Shown here piece by piece: positions 12,401 to 24,400 of a DNA stretch of 64,000 nucleotides (within the stretch, counting starts at the first letter, position 1; every line of letters begins with the position of its first letter). The notes below the pieces were generated by a model. The model saw nothing but the letters and a program-made list of their open reading frames with translations. It was not told the origin of the DNA and did no database searches. Location of the stretch: assembly GCA_964036275.1 (NCBI GenBank), contig OZ038435.1:6020187-6084186 (forward strand), read 5' to 3'. This DNA is from Litoditis marina. Lineage: Eukaryota; Nematoda; Chromadorea; Rhabditida; Rhabditidae. The translations under genes and the position numbers were made by a program.

Positions 12401-15400
12401 GTTACATCTCGACAACGCTCACTGTATATAACAAGGAGAAGTGCCTGGTGACCAAGCAGAGCAAAGCCGAGTTTGGAATGGTGATGGTTGCTCTGATTCT
12501 CTTCATCACTCTGTCCCTCGTCACCTCCAACTTTGCCGTTTTCGTTGTGGAAGAGAAACGAAGCAAATTCGCTCATCAGGCGGGTTGTTGTGTTTGAAAA
12601 TGTTGCCGACTGCATGACAGTCACGCCCACTTTTTGTGAATCTTGCCCTCATGACCGGCTGCTACACGGGCAGCTGGTAATGACCTGAAGATAGCTTTCG
12701 CTCAGAGAACAGCGAAAATCCAGAAGTTTCACCCAATGATCTCACGCTTTTTAGTTATAATTGCATTGAAGTTTTAACTACGGCTTCCCTTGCCTGTGCT
12801 CCACTTACCGATGAGACAGATGCAACTTTCCAGTGTTTCACTCCCCCCCCCCATATATCCCTATATGTTCGTGGTTTTAGCAGTCGCTAACTGGAATCTG
12901 GTCTCCTGTTTTCTGGGCGTCCGCGCTTCTTTTTGATCTACTTCTCTACCTGGTCGTGTGTCTCGTCATCATCTGTATGCTGGCTCCCTTCTCATGGGGA
13001 GATAGCTTCCTCGTCAGGTAAGGTATGGTCGTTGCCAACGGAAAGGCGGTAGGGTACTGTGTATCTCACTTTTCGCTGTGTACGCACACATGTATTCGAT
13101 TCCGAGCTAGCCAGTTATGTGGTCTCATAGCGCAGCGGTTAACGCCTTGCTACCAATCTTTTGCTCACAGGTTCGATTCCGGCAAGAAACAGAAATTTAA
13201 AAATTTGGCACCTATAACAACTTGTTGTTATTGAAGTGTTTATCTGCGATAGTGACAACGAACCAACGATGATAAGCCAGCTTGCCTGGTTTATAAGCAA
13301 GTCGGAAATAAGATTATAATAGAATTCAGTGGGAAATAATGGTTGGATGTTATTATTCTATGAGAAAATAATGGATATAATGTATTGCTATTATGCCATG
13401 GGAAAATAATGTATATGATATATGGCGCGATGTAATAGATAAATGCAAATAACTATCAAAATAGAACAACCATGCCCAATAGGAAGATTATGAGACGATA
13501 CTTAATAGAACCTGAAACTCCAATATAAATGATTATCTATGACAATAGAGAAACTCCCGGGGGATTAATATTGCTTCTTATGTATCATACTTCTCTTATT
13601 ACGAATACGTTTACCGGAGATGTGTGAAGTGCGCTTAGTTTGGGAAAAGGTGATAGGTGGAAAAACGAAATATATGGTTATGCGTAGTGCAATATACAAC
13701 ATGCCAAGTACCGCTGTGAGTATCAAGGCATAATTGCTGATAGTTCCTAGAGTTAAAGATGCTATCCAACTATTGAGACTCCCGAAAATTGAGAAACTAT
13801 CGGAATCCGAAATCATGTTGCGGTTCGAGCTTCCTGTCATTTCTGTCAGTATTCCTTCGTTGATGTAGCGGAGTTTTCCTTCGACAGTGGCAAATACTGT
13901 CCCTCCCGGGCATCGAATGGAACAGTTCTCGTGGACGTCGGCGCGGTCAAAAGAGAACTTGACTTTGTTGATCTTTCCAGTGTGTGTGCATACCAAGAGA
14001 TTAGTATGTTCACCACATGTAATATCGGCAGTCACCTCTTCTGCAGCAGTACAACCGATGTGAACTTCAGCACCAATCGAGCATCTGTAGCAACCTGTGA
14101 CATCAGAGACTGTAACTTGGCAAGTGACATTGTGTTGAACTGTCCTCAACTTCATGTTCTCGGCAACGACCTGAACTTGGAGTGACGAACCCGCCGTAGC
14201 TTGTGCTTTGAGGAGTTCACCTTCGGGATAGATCAGAACGTTTCTCATCGTCAGTGGTAGAGTGTTTTTCTGAAGATATGCACGAATATCCCCTTTGGCG
14301 CAGTTACAAACAGATTTGTGGGATGCTGTTCTGCACGAACAAACTTGAGGAGGGAACGAGCAGTTGAAGTCGGCGGCATGTTGTTTATCAACACACTGTA
14401 GTTGGCCAGGTGAGTGGGGAAGGAGATGTCCCATCTCGACCGGTTTGATCATTGAAGTAGTCTTTCCGTCGGTCAGAAAAGTAGACGAGAGAACTGGTAG
14501 AACGGGAGATGTGGTACTGATGAGAGAGAACTTCATGTTGTTCCAGCGAGTGTATGTTCCGGGGTAGAGCGTCAGAGAGGTAGAACGATCATTGTTCTTG
14601 TTCTGGATGGACAAATGTAGTTTTACGGAGAGGGTCCAGGAGGTGCATGTGTACACTCGATATGTTGTCTGAGATCTAGGGGAGCCATAAAGACGTTGGA
14701 ATTGGCAGGATGGCGAGCACAGAAAACATCCATCGCAAGTAATACAACCACAGGAGTCTTCACACGAGGTGTATCCTGGGCTGTGGTTAGCGGTATGAGA
14801 GAATTCTTCCAAACGATCATTCGGTTTGATTGAACCACAGCGGCCTGAAGTACAGCTCCCTTTTGAAGCACATCGATGGCTCGACTCGGTGAGAAATTGA
14901 TGATCTCTGGTATAGAACTCGTCTCGTTGATTGCAGACATACTCAATTCCTTTCACTCGAATTGAGAGGAAACCGAGAGGCTCACTGCTGTCGTCTCTCA
15001 ATGAGAGACAGGTTTCTTGATTGAGAGGTTGAAGAGAGAGGGTCGTGGCCTGGTTGAACGTACACTCCGAAGTGTTTGACTGACTCACAACGCATTCGTC
15101 CGCATTCGCGGTCATCGAGACCACCTCTGAGCAGGGAAAGATGGGTACCACACAAGGAAGAAGACAGGAGGAAATCACGAGGTAGCCCAATTTTTGGGAA
15201 CGGTCAATGGTCATCTTTCTTCGTTTGAATGCAGGGTAGGTGCGATGGGACCGAGTTTGTACTTCGCGGGATCGACGGTAACAACATCCTGTGAAGAAAA
15301 CACAGCAGCATCGGAATACGTTGAAGATGCCTTGGGCGATGTAACAAACATAGGAACACACGGTATGGATGAGGCGGACTATGCAGCATGTGATGAGTAG

Positions 15401-18400
15401 AACACAAAGTGTTATTGCGTATATTACTGCATCTATTACTGACCAGCAATCGACGTTGAAGATCTTCTCCAAGCATAGCGAGCAGTCCAGAGTGTCGCAG
15501 AATGGGCTGTTGTGGCATCTGACCGATCCGTTGTGAATCACTTGACTATTCATCCAGACCTCGACTTCAACTTGATAGTCGAACAGAGTCACGTGATTCG
15601 GGAAGGTGATTTCCGATCGTGTGTAGTTGGAGAGGAATACACAGTATGAGTTGACACATGCTTTAACGTTGTCCATGACTGCTGGCCCGGCGAGGGAGAT
15701 TCCTCGAGTCGTGCAATTGGCGGTTACCGGGTGATCTTGTTGAACTTGATGGATGAACCCATAGTATTCGCGGGTGGTGGTACCCCAAGCTTGGATTACG
15801 ATCACTTGGGCCGGATTGTCGGAGTCTTCGAACAGAGCAATTGGGTTGCCGTATATACAAAATTTGTTAACATTGTCTTGGCAGTTGTGTTTTGCGCAAA
15901 ATTGGGAAGTGCCGATGAATGGAGGCTCTGCTGGAACCGGTTTTCCTTTGAGGTCGAAGCACTCGAAATCCATCGAGTCGAGAAAATCTTTGAGGTCAAC
16001 TTGTAAGGAAGGTACAAGGAACGTGGTGTTGTCATACAGTTGAATCTGGTTGAATACTCCGAGTCTTTTAACGGTGTCACACGATGAATTGCTAGTGAAC
16101 GAGCAAACTGTTGGTGGTTTGTATGTTCTCAAGGTCGTCGAAAGCTCGTGCGCCCCCGTGTGCCGTCGTTCTCCATTGTTATGAGAGCATGTGTGAGTCC
16201 AGCTCGGACATGCGCAGGGTGCTCCACACAAACTGGCGTTGGGCTGAATAGGATATTCGGCAACATGTCCATCAGGACATGATACGGGAAACCAGCAGAA
16301 AGTTTCAGCTCCGTTTCTGAAGTATGTCGAAATGGCCGCTCCAGTCGAAACACACGCTGTAGTGTATATGATAGTCTTTGCGGTTGATAGATCTGTAGAA
16401 CATTTCATGTTCACAGCTTCAATAGAACAGAAGAGTGAGATAATTGTCATGAGTGATAACATCGCAGCCGTAGTTTGTCCTCGTCCTCTCGTTATCATAG
16501 GATGTTTGGAGATTGAACCAGCTGGTGATGTTTGTTGTTGAAGGGGACCAGTTGAAGGTGCGTCGTGTTTTGATAGTGTAGATTTCTCGGGGTGTCCAGC
16601 GGCATGGTGCACGTCTACTTCCAGTTTGTATAGTTGATTAATAGGACGTGTGATGATCCGTTTGGATGGTAAGCGTAGTTGTGCAGAGCGAACGAAATTG
16701 TCATTTGAGTCATAGACCTCAGCAATTTTCCACTGCCCCCGGTCGGTGTGTTCTTCTTCGATGATGACGATATCACCTTTTCTAGGCGTGTCGTCGGAGT
16801 ATATGCGAGGCCGAGGATGGGATATTTTGTATCGCTCTCGTAGACCGGTGAGATACTCTGAGCTCCAGCGTCGCCAAAACTCGTTCAACAGCGATGTGGT
16901 CCGTCGCCAGTCGTGGAGGAGAACATCGTTAGTAGTTGTTCGTAGATTCCATGTATCGCTATCTTCTACCAATAAACGTGGTGAAGACAACAGCGCAAAC
17001 GGACGAATGAAATCAATCGGGCGTAGTGGCAGATGATCCAGTTGGTCGGACACGTAGGTAAGAGGACGAGAGTTACATATTGCTTCACTCTCTTTCAGTA
17101 ATGTTTGCAAGTCGTCGAGAGGCAGTATTCGGTTTGCGACCGCTGCTTTGAAACTCTTCTTGAAAATGCCAACGAGACGTTCGTAGACACCACCTTGCCA
17201 TGGGCTGTAGCTAGGGATGAATTTGAAGTTGATCCCTTTGAGAGCGCAGTAGTCTAGAACACCTTCTTCGGCACCATGGGAAGACAGTGACGACTGAAGT
17301 TCGCTGATTGACTTGAAAACCTTGGCATTGTCCGCGAGTAGAAGTTTTGGGAATCCAGAACTTGCAATGAAGCGCCGAAGCAAATGCAAGAGGGAACGAG
17401 ATGTCATGTCGGTCACAATGTCACAGTATATTGCTCGACAGTTCAAGCACGTTAATAACACAATCCAGTATTTGTTGACAGCGTTGTTGCCTTCACGGTA
17501 GAACAAGGGACCCATGTAATCGATACCTGTGTTCTCGAATGGATATCGGGGTCTCGTCACTCTTATAGCTGGAAGAGGAGGAAAGTCCGGTAGTGAGAAG
17601 GGTTTCGCTTGAACACGTCTACAGCGAAAACACAGTGAACGAAGAACTCTCTTCACGACTGTTCGTATTTGGGGGATCCATACCGCTTTGCGTGCTTCAG
17701 AAACAGTTTGTGCAACTCCGCAGTGGTTGTTGGAGAAATGCAAATCCAGAATGTAGAGTGCTGTGATGTGATTGTTCTTTGGTAGAAAGACAGGTTTAAT
17801 GGTGTCCACAGGAAGTGTCGAATGTTGTAGTCTACCATGCGCACGTATGACATTGGTCTCCTTGCAGAGGTACAACTGTAGTTGTTCTCGCAAGGTAGAA
17901 GAAGGCGGATTGTTCTCTTGTGCCGTTCGGAACAGGAAGAGTCTCGCTTGTGGGTAACACGCGAATTTAGCATTGTGGAGTTTCTCAGTTCTGTCCGACC
18001 GTCTTGTTAGTCTGCAAAACAGAAATATGTACATCACGGTGTTGAGAAGACGTGTCTATGAGCTGTAGTTTGTAACTTCGAGCATTGGTGGTGTGCTGTG
18101 CAGGGAAGACATAACGATGTCGGAGGAATCGGGCACGATGTCGTCAATCTTGCCATTTATGGTAGGAGGTGGAACGTCCGCGCTTTTGTCCGCGGGCCAC
18201 TCTTCGGGGGGTTGTAGCAAGAAAGGAGGACCTTTCCACCAGATATCAGTGCTAAGAAGTTCTTCAATGTTCATTCCTCTGCTAGCAATGTCCGCAGGGT
18301 TCAATCCACCTGGTACATGGCGAAGTTGGGCAGTAGGAGCGTTTGATTTGATGGTTCTGACACGATTTTTCACGAATACGGGGAGATCCTTGTCGATCTT

Positions 18401-21400
18401 GATCCACATCAGAGCCACTCGACTGTCCGACCAGAGATATGTATTCTGGATGGGTACATCAAGTTGTGTGGTTACGTACCGCAAGAGCTGAGAGCCAATG
18501 GTGATACCTGCCAGCTCCAACCTGGGTATGGTGACGGTGTGCGACTGAGGAGAGAGACGCGTCTTCGACATGAGGAGCGTTGAAGAGCTGGACCCAGTGT
18601 CACTATTGCGCTGCACAAGGTATATGACTGCACAGTAGGCATCCTTGGATGCATCCGTGAAAACATGAAGATCATTGGACGTGTTGTCATCGGGTAACTT
18701 GATGCATCGTGGTAGAGATACCGAAGATACCGTCCACTTTGAAATGATGTCCCTCCATGTATTTGCCAATTGATCCGGTAGTTGTTCGTCCCAGCTCAAG
18801 TTGTGCTTCCATAGAGACTGGAGAAACATTTTCCCAATGAGAACTGAGGGTGAAATCCATCCAAGTGGGTCGAATGTACTGGCCACAAATTTCAGAATTT
18901 TTCTTTTGGTCCACAACACCTCGTTTGTTGATCGTGGTGGCGTGATGGAAAGTTCATCTGTGGACGTATTCCAACGGAGGCCGAGAATTTTGGTTTCCAC
19001 GTCGATCTTGTCCTTGGTCTGCGAAGTAAAATAATCATTGAGGGACCTGTCACTGCTAGTGAATTCGCGAAGATTCATTCCCGCTTTCTGGAACAGCTCT
19101 CTCGAGGCATGGTAGATCATTTTTCCTTCCTCGGTAGAGTTCACGGAGAGGAAAACGTTGTCGACGTATGTGTTCTTCAGTATTGCTTGAGCAATAGTAG
19201 TTCCCGTACTTTCCAAATGAAAGTGGATAGTTGCCGCGAGTAGAAACGGTGAGACATTCAAACCGAAGGGGACACGGCGGAACCGATATATAACAATGTT
19301 GTCAGCAGTACATCCGAGAGATGGGTTCTTTAGCCAGAGGAAACATGTGAAGTTGCGGCTGTCGGTGTTGAGGCCAACCATCAAAAAGGCTTTTTCTATG
19401 TCACTAGACACTAGAATGGGAGACAAGCGAGCCCGAAGTAGAATACCTGGTAAGTCGGGGAGAAGAACTGGACCTCGGAAAAGAGCCTCGTTGATACTGA
19501 TGGATCCTTTCGTTTTTGCTGATCCATCATACACACATCGGATTTTTGTGGTTTTACTGTAGTTTTTGACGACTCCGTGGTGGGCAAGGAAGTGTGTGCC
19601 AAGAGTGTCTGGTGTAACATCGATGGCTTCTATGATTCCCCGCTCTAGTTGTTCAGTGATGATGGCGTGATACTTGCTCATGTAGGTTTGGTTGCGGCTT
19701 AGCATTCGAACGTTGGCAATGAGTCGAGAGAATGCCAATTTGTAGTTGGAAGGTAATTCTTTTGGGTCAACCTTGAATGGCAAACTGACCGAGTACCGAC
19801 CTTCAACATCGTCGAAGGTTACCGTCTCATTGAACAGTTGCAAGCACTTGTCGTCGTCGTCTTGGCATGGATTGTCCATGATTCCCACTGTCTCGAACTT
19901 CCAGAAATTCTCAACAAGTTTTTCAAGATACTTGTGGTGTCCGGGATTCTCCAGTTTTTCCTCATTCACAAAAGAGTAGGTGTACTCGTGCTTGAATTTC
20001 TTGCCTGTGATGATCGGACCAATTCGGGTGTGGAGAAGACGGTATCCGTTTGAGAGTTGTTTGCAACAGAACTTGTCGGAGAGTACCAGTTCCCAGAAAT
20101 AATCTGAACCTACTAGTAGGCCTGGAACGGTGTCGGATGTTGTCATATCAGTGGTATGACCATCGAGCTGTAGAAGTTGCATGGAGGTGGTTAGGGTTTT
20201 CAAAGCTCTCAAGTTCAAGAACATGTGAGATCCGTCATGGGTGTACAGTCCCAGCTGATGGATTGATGCTTCGAAGACATTCGGATTGTCGGAACCGAAT
20301 GTGTGCATGTGTAGATCTTCTTTGTGGTCGAACGACAAATGAAGAGCAGCAGCCAGTTCTTTTGTTATGTATGATTTAGTGGAACCACTGTCAAGGAAAG
20401 CTGTGGTGGACACTCGAACCGTTGGATCGTTTGGATTGAAGAGAACCACTGGAGCACACATGAGAACGACTTGATGACCATCAAGGACATTCGGGTTTGG
20501 CGTCTCCGGGTAGGTTGAGGCATAGGTCTGGGACATCTCAGTAGTCTGCGTGAAGGGAGCAGGAGCAGCAGGAGAGTCATCCACAAAGTGAGACTGATCG
20601 TTGAACTGAACATGTCCTCGACGAGGAGTGGAACGATTTGGTTGAGCTTGTGGAGCAGACAGCGTACCATGACGAGGCGGACGATGTGCGTTGACGTGAG
20701 AGTTAGAGTATGGAGAAGCGTCGTTGTTGGCGTAGCAAAGGGAAGTGTGATGTCGTCGAGAACACTTTCTGCAAGATATCTTGGACGGACACTGGTTGGT
20801 TTGATGACCTGGGCGAAGACAGTTCAGGCAAAGTCGTTTTTCTTTGGCTCTCTTCGATCGCTGATGACCGTCAGCGTAAGTTGTGCAGTCAAAAACTTTG
20901 TGTTGAGAAGAGTCACAAAGTTGGCAGTGTGGAGCATACTGTCGTTCACGAGAGGAATTGCGGTGTGGTGTTCCATGGGAACCTTTCTGACGAACTGGAC
21001 GAGCGGTAGCTTGGAACGTTTGCTGCACAGACACTTGGTGACGTGAGAGAGATGGGTCCATTTCGAGAAGTGTGCGTTCTTTGCGCACTATGTCGGTGAG
21101 AATATCGATCAACTCTTTAGGAGTGAGATTTCTATTATGACAACGGTCATAGATTCGACTTTTCACGTACTTGGGAAGTTTGTTGAGTAGAGCCGCGCCA
21201 AGTCCATATTCTTTGGAATCGTCACCGAGAGCTGAGTACTGGCGGATCAACGAGAACATGCGATTGTAGAGTTGAGGAAGATTGGTCCCGTTAGGATCAC
21301 AGTCGGGCAGCATCATCAGTTTGGTAAAGATCATATGTCGAATGGTGGGTTTGTCGTCGTAGTGACTCTTCAGAATCTCCACTGCGATGGCGTAGTCTCG

Positions 21401-24400
21401 ATCATTGGCAGAGAGTCCATCGATGGACATGAGAGCGTCACCGCGAAGACAGCTTCTGAGAATGTAGAACTTGGTTGAAGGATCAACTTCGGATTTGTCT
21501 CCAACGAGTGAGGAGAAACGAGCCCAGAACTCAGGCCATTCCAGTAGATTTCCACTGAACGAGGGAAGGTCCATCTTGCTTAGAAGAGAAGCATCCACGA
21601 AGTTGAATAATGGTGGAGCTGGGTGAGTTGGTACTGGGTAGAGAGTGGCATGAGGAGGTGGAGGCGTTGGTACGGCCGGAACTTGAGTACGGGGTACGGC
21701 CTGTATTTGATTTGATGGTCCAGTTCGATTACTGGAGTAGCGCTCCTCTGCAGTGCGTGTAGCAGGGGCTTGTTGTGCGAGAGGTGTGACATTGCGATGT
21801 CCTGTGTGTGGATCAAAGTCCACCTTGAGAGAAGCGAACGACGCATTGGAAGGATGATTAACTTCTACGTTAGAATTCGAACGTCCATATAGCTTTCTGG
21901 GTGTGGGAGAAGGAGCGCGTAGCGGAGCGGCTTTGTTTCCCGAGAGTTGATTTTGGATAACTTGAAGCGGCGTTTTCCAGAATGCCAAGTCATTGTCGGA
22001 GCTTGGTGCATCATCGCGGAAGGAGTCCGGAGAGCGGGTGATGGGTTGTTCGAGTCGCCGCTGTTCGCATTCATCGTCACAATGGTTGAGAACCGTGTCC
22101 AGAGTGGATAGCGTATCAGCAGCTTTTTTCATCGGGAGATGATAGTCGCCGTATTGTGCAATGTAGTTGTCGTATGTTGCCGTTTCGGAGGCATCGTGAA
22201 GAATGAGGTCATTCCATTCGTCGTTCATGGAAGTGAGCTTTGTGTAGGCTTCAACAATTTTATTACGGGCCTCGGTGGCATCCGTTACAAAGTCGAGCAG
22301 TTGATCATCGTCGAGGGACGAGAGGTTGGTGTTGTCGAATGACAAAGAATAGTCATTGAATACGTGGTCACAATTAACAAGATATCGAAGTAAGTGACGT
22401 TTGGTAGAGCCGATCAGGCGGCGAAGGTTACCGGACATGTTTTAACTCAAAGTGTGTTTGAATGGTGCCGCTCACTTAGTAGGATCTCGGTAAAACTCTC
22501 GTCCTCGCACTCAGATGCTGGAGAAGATTACTCGTAATGAGAAGGCGAGAAGACCAAACAAAACACAATGAGAAAAAAGTAACGGGGATACCTGGCTTTG
22601 TGGCGTGACTGATCTGACGTGCGTGACGATGCGTAGCAGAAAATTGCAGTATCGAGTTTAGGAGGTCGCCATATAACAACTTGTTGTTATTGAAGTGTTT
22701 ATCTGCGATAGTGACAACGAACCAACGATGATAAGCCAGCTTGCCTGGTTTATAAGCAAGTCGGAAATAAGATTATAATAGAATTCAGTGGGAAATAATG
22801 GTTGGATGTTATTATTCTATGAGAAAATAATGGATATAATGTATTGCTATTATGCCATGGGAAAATAATGTATATGATATATGGCGCGATGTAATAGATA
22901 AATGCAAATAACTATCAAAATAGAACAACCATGCCCAATAGGAAGATTATGAAACGATACTTAATAGAACCTGAAACTCCAATATAAATGATTATCTATG
23001 ACAATAGAGAAAGCACCCACTATATCCGGAAGGTGAAAGAGTACTAGTTGTCATTCAGTTACACCTAATATTATGACCGAACTACGACTACTGATATTTT
23101 TACGGTGACAGTGCGAAAATAGTGGTTGTAGTATGTGAGAGTAGAGAAACAGTATAATGCTTACGGGGACTCGTTAACGTCTGGATAATATGACCGACAT
23201 GTATACTCTGTTTCACCAATCCATGTCCTTCTACAATAATTACTGTAGAAGGTTAAAAGTGGGTGTAACAAAGTGAACAAACTATACAATGGTACGACAT
23301 AAAACGTCTAACAACTTCTCTAACATCTCCTTCAACTCTTATTCAATTATACTTTCACTAATGAGCTCAATTAATCATAGTACGTATGCTAGAAGATCCC
23401 GGCCCCTTCATACCATCCTGCGTCTCCTGAAACATACGCTGGTTCTCGTCTCTCACATCCCGGTGACGTAAGAGACGAGTAATATTGGGGCAAAGCGAGA
23501 GACGCAGGATGGATGAAGGTGCCGACATCTTCTAGCATACGTATAGGATTCGTCAAACCGTTGTGGACACCGTACCATCGATTTTGTATGGGACGGGGTT
23601 TGGCGAGCGCCCAGTTCGTCTGCGTGTCATTGATCTACTCATTCTCTCAACTGCTGGCGGCGTAGCAATTCCCACAAAAGTTCATGAGATCACCTCATGA
23701 GCTATTGGCACGAGCTTCTCATGAGATTCTATCGATTGCTATGCTACAACATTGATAGTTCACGAGTAGCTCATGAGGTATCTTATGAGAAACTCATGTG
23801 AGCTTCTCATGAGGTTGGAGGGATTGCTACGCCGCCTGGCAAACAATCAATGACCACTCGCCCCGCATCGCTCAATCAATCGAACCATTTGCAGTCTTTA
23901 TGGGGAAAATGGCGACTATACTCCATGTCTTTCAGTGTGGTGTTGTTCTCATTTGCCTACGCCTGGGGTTGTATTCCATTCATCTACGCGGCTTCATTCC
24001 TCTTCACTTCGGCTACCAAGGCCAACCTATTGTTTGTCATATGGCAAATCGTCTTCGGATTGGCAGGTATACTCACAACGTGCTTGGTTGTGTTACAGTA
24101 TTTTACTGTACTCACAGTTAAATACAGCATGATGGGAAAACAAATCGATTTTTCGGCGTTTTGACCAAATAATACAGTACTTTTCCGGACCGTTCGTTCG
24201 GTTCTTGAACTGTTTCGACTGAACGCGATTTCGTAAAATACAGGGCATGTTCGGAGTAGTTCCGGTCAATTCTACTGAGACTTGGCATCGTGCCAATATA
24301 TGTTCCAGGCTATTTTTCACCACTTTGAAGTTCTTCAAATAACTGAAAATCTCTGTTAGCGGTTGTTCAGTTTCATAAGAACACGTATTCAAAAGAATTC

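Larger units (their letters stand above)
13213..23012 (-). mobile_element. BEL/Pao LTR retrotransposon with an envelope gene, recent insertion
   Basis: The element is 9800 bp with two 341 bp LTRs, a 5 bp target duplication (gcacc at 13208-13212 and 23013-23017) and a primer-binding site starting TGGCGACC next to the 5' LTR. On the - strand it encodes Gag, protease, reverse transcriptase, RNase H, integrase and a phlebovirus-like envelope precursor. The domain order and primer site fit BEL/Pao (Semotivirus-like) elements such as nematode Cer7 and Tas. The two LTRs differ at one position by eye (G at about 13528 against A at about 22987). It is antisense to its host gene and lies in an intron. 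Confidence 0.93.

Noticed and set aside
13120..13195. tRNA gene on the + strand
   Set aside because: It belongs to the same SINE family, with no paired acceptor stem.
13931..22342. Several + strand frames inside the LTR element
   Set aside because: They are shadows of the long - strand polyprotein frames.
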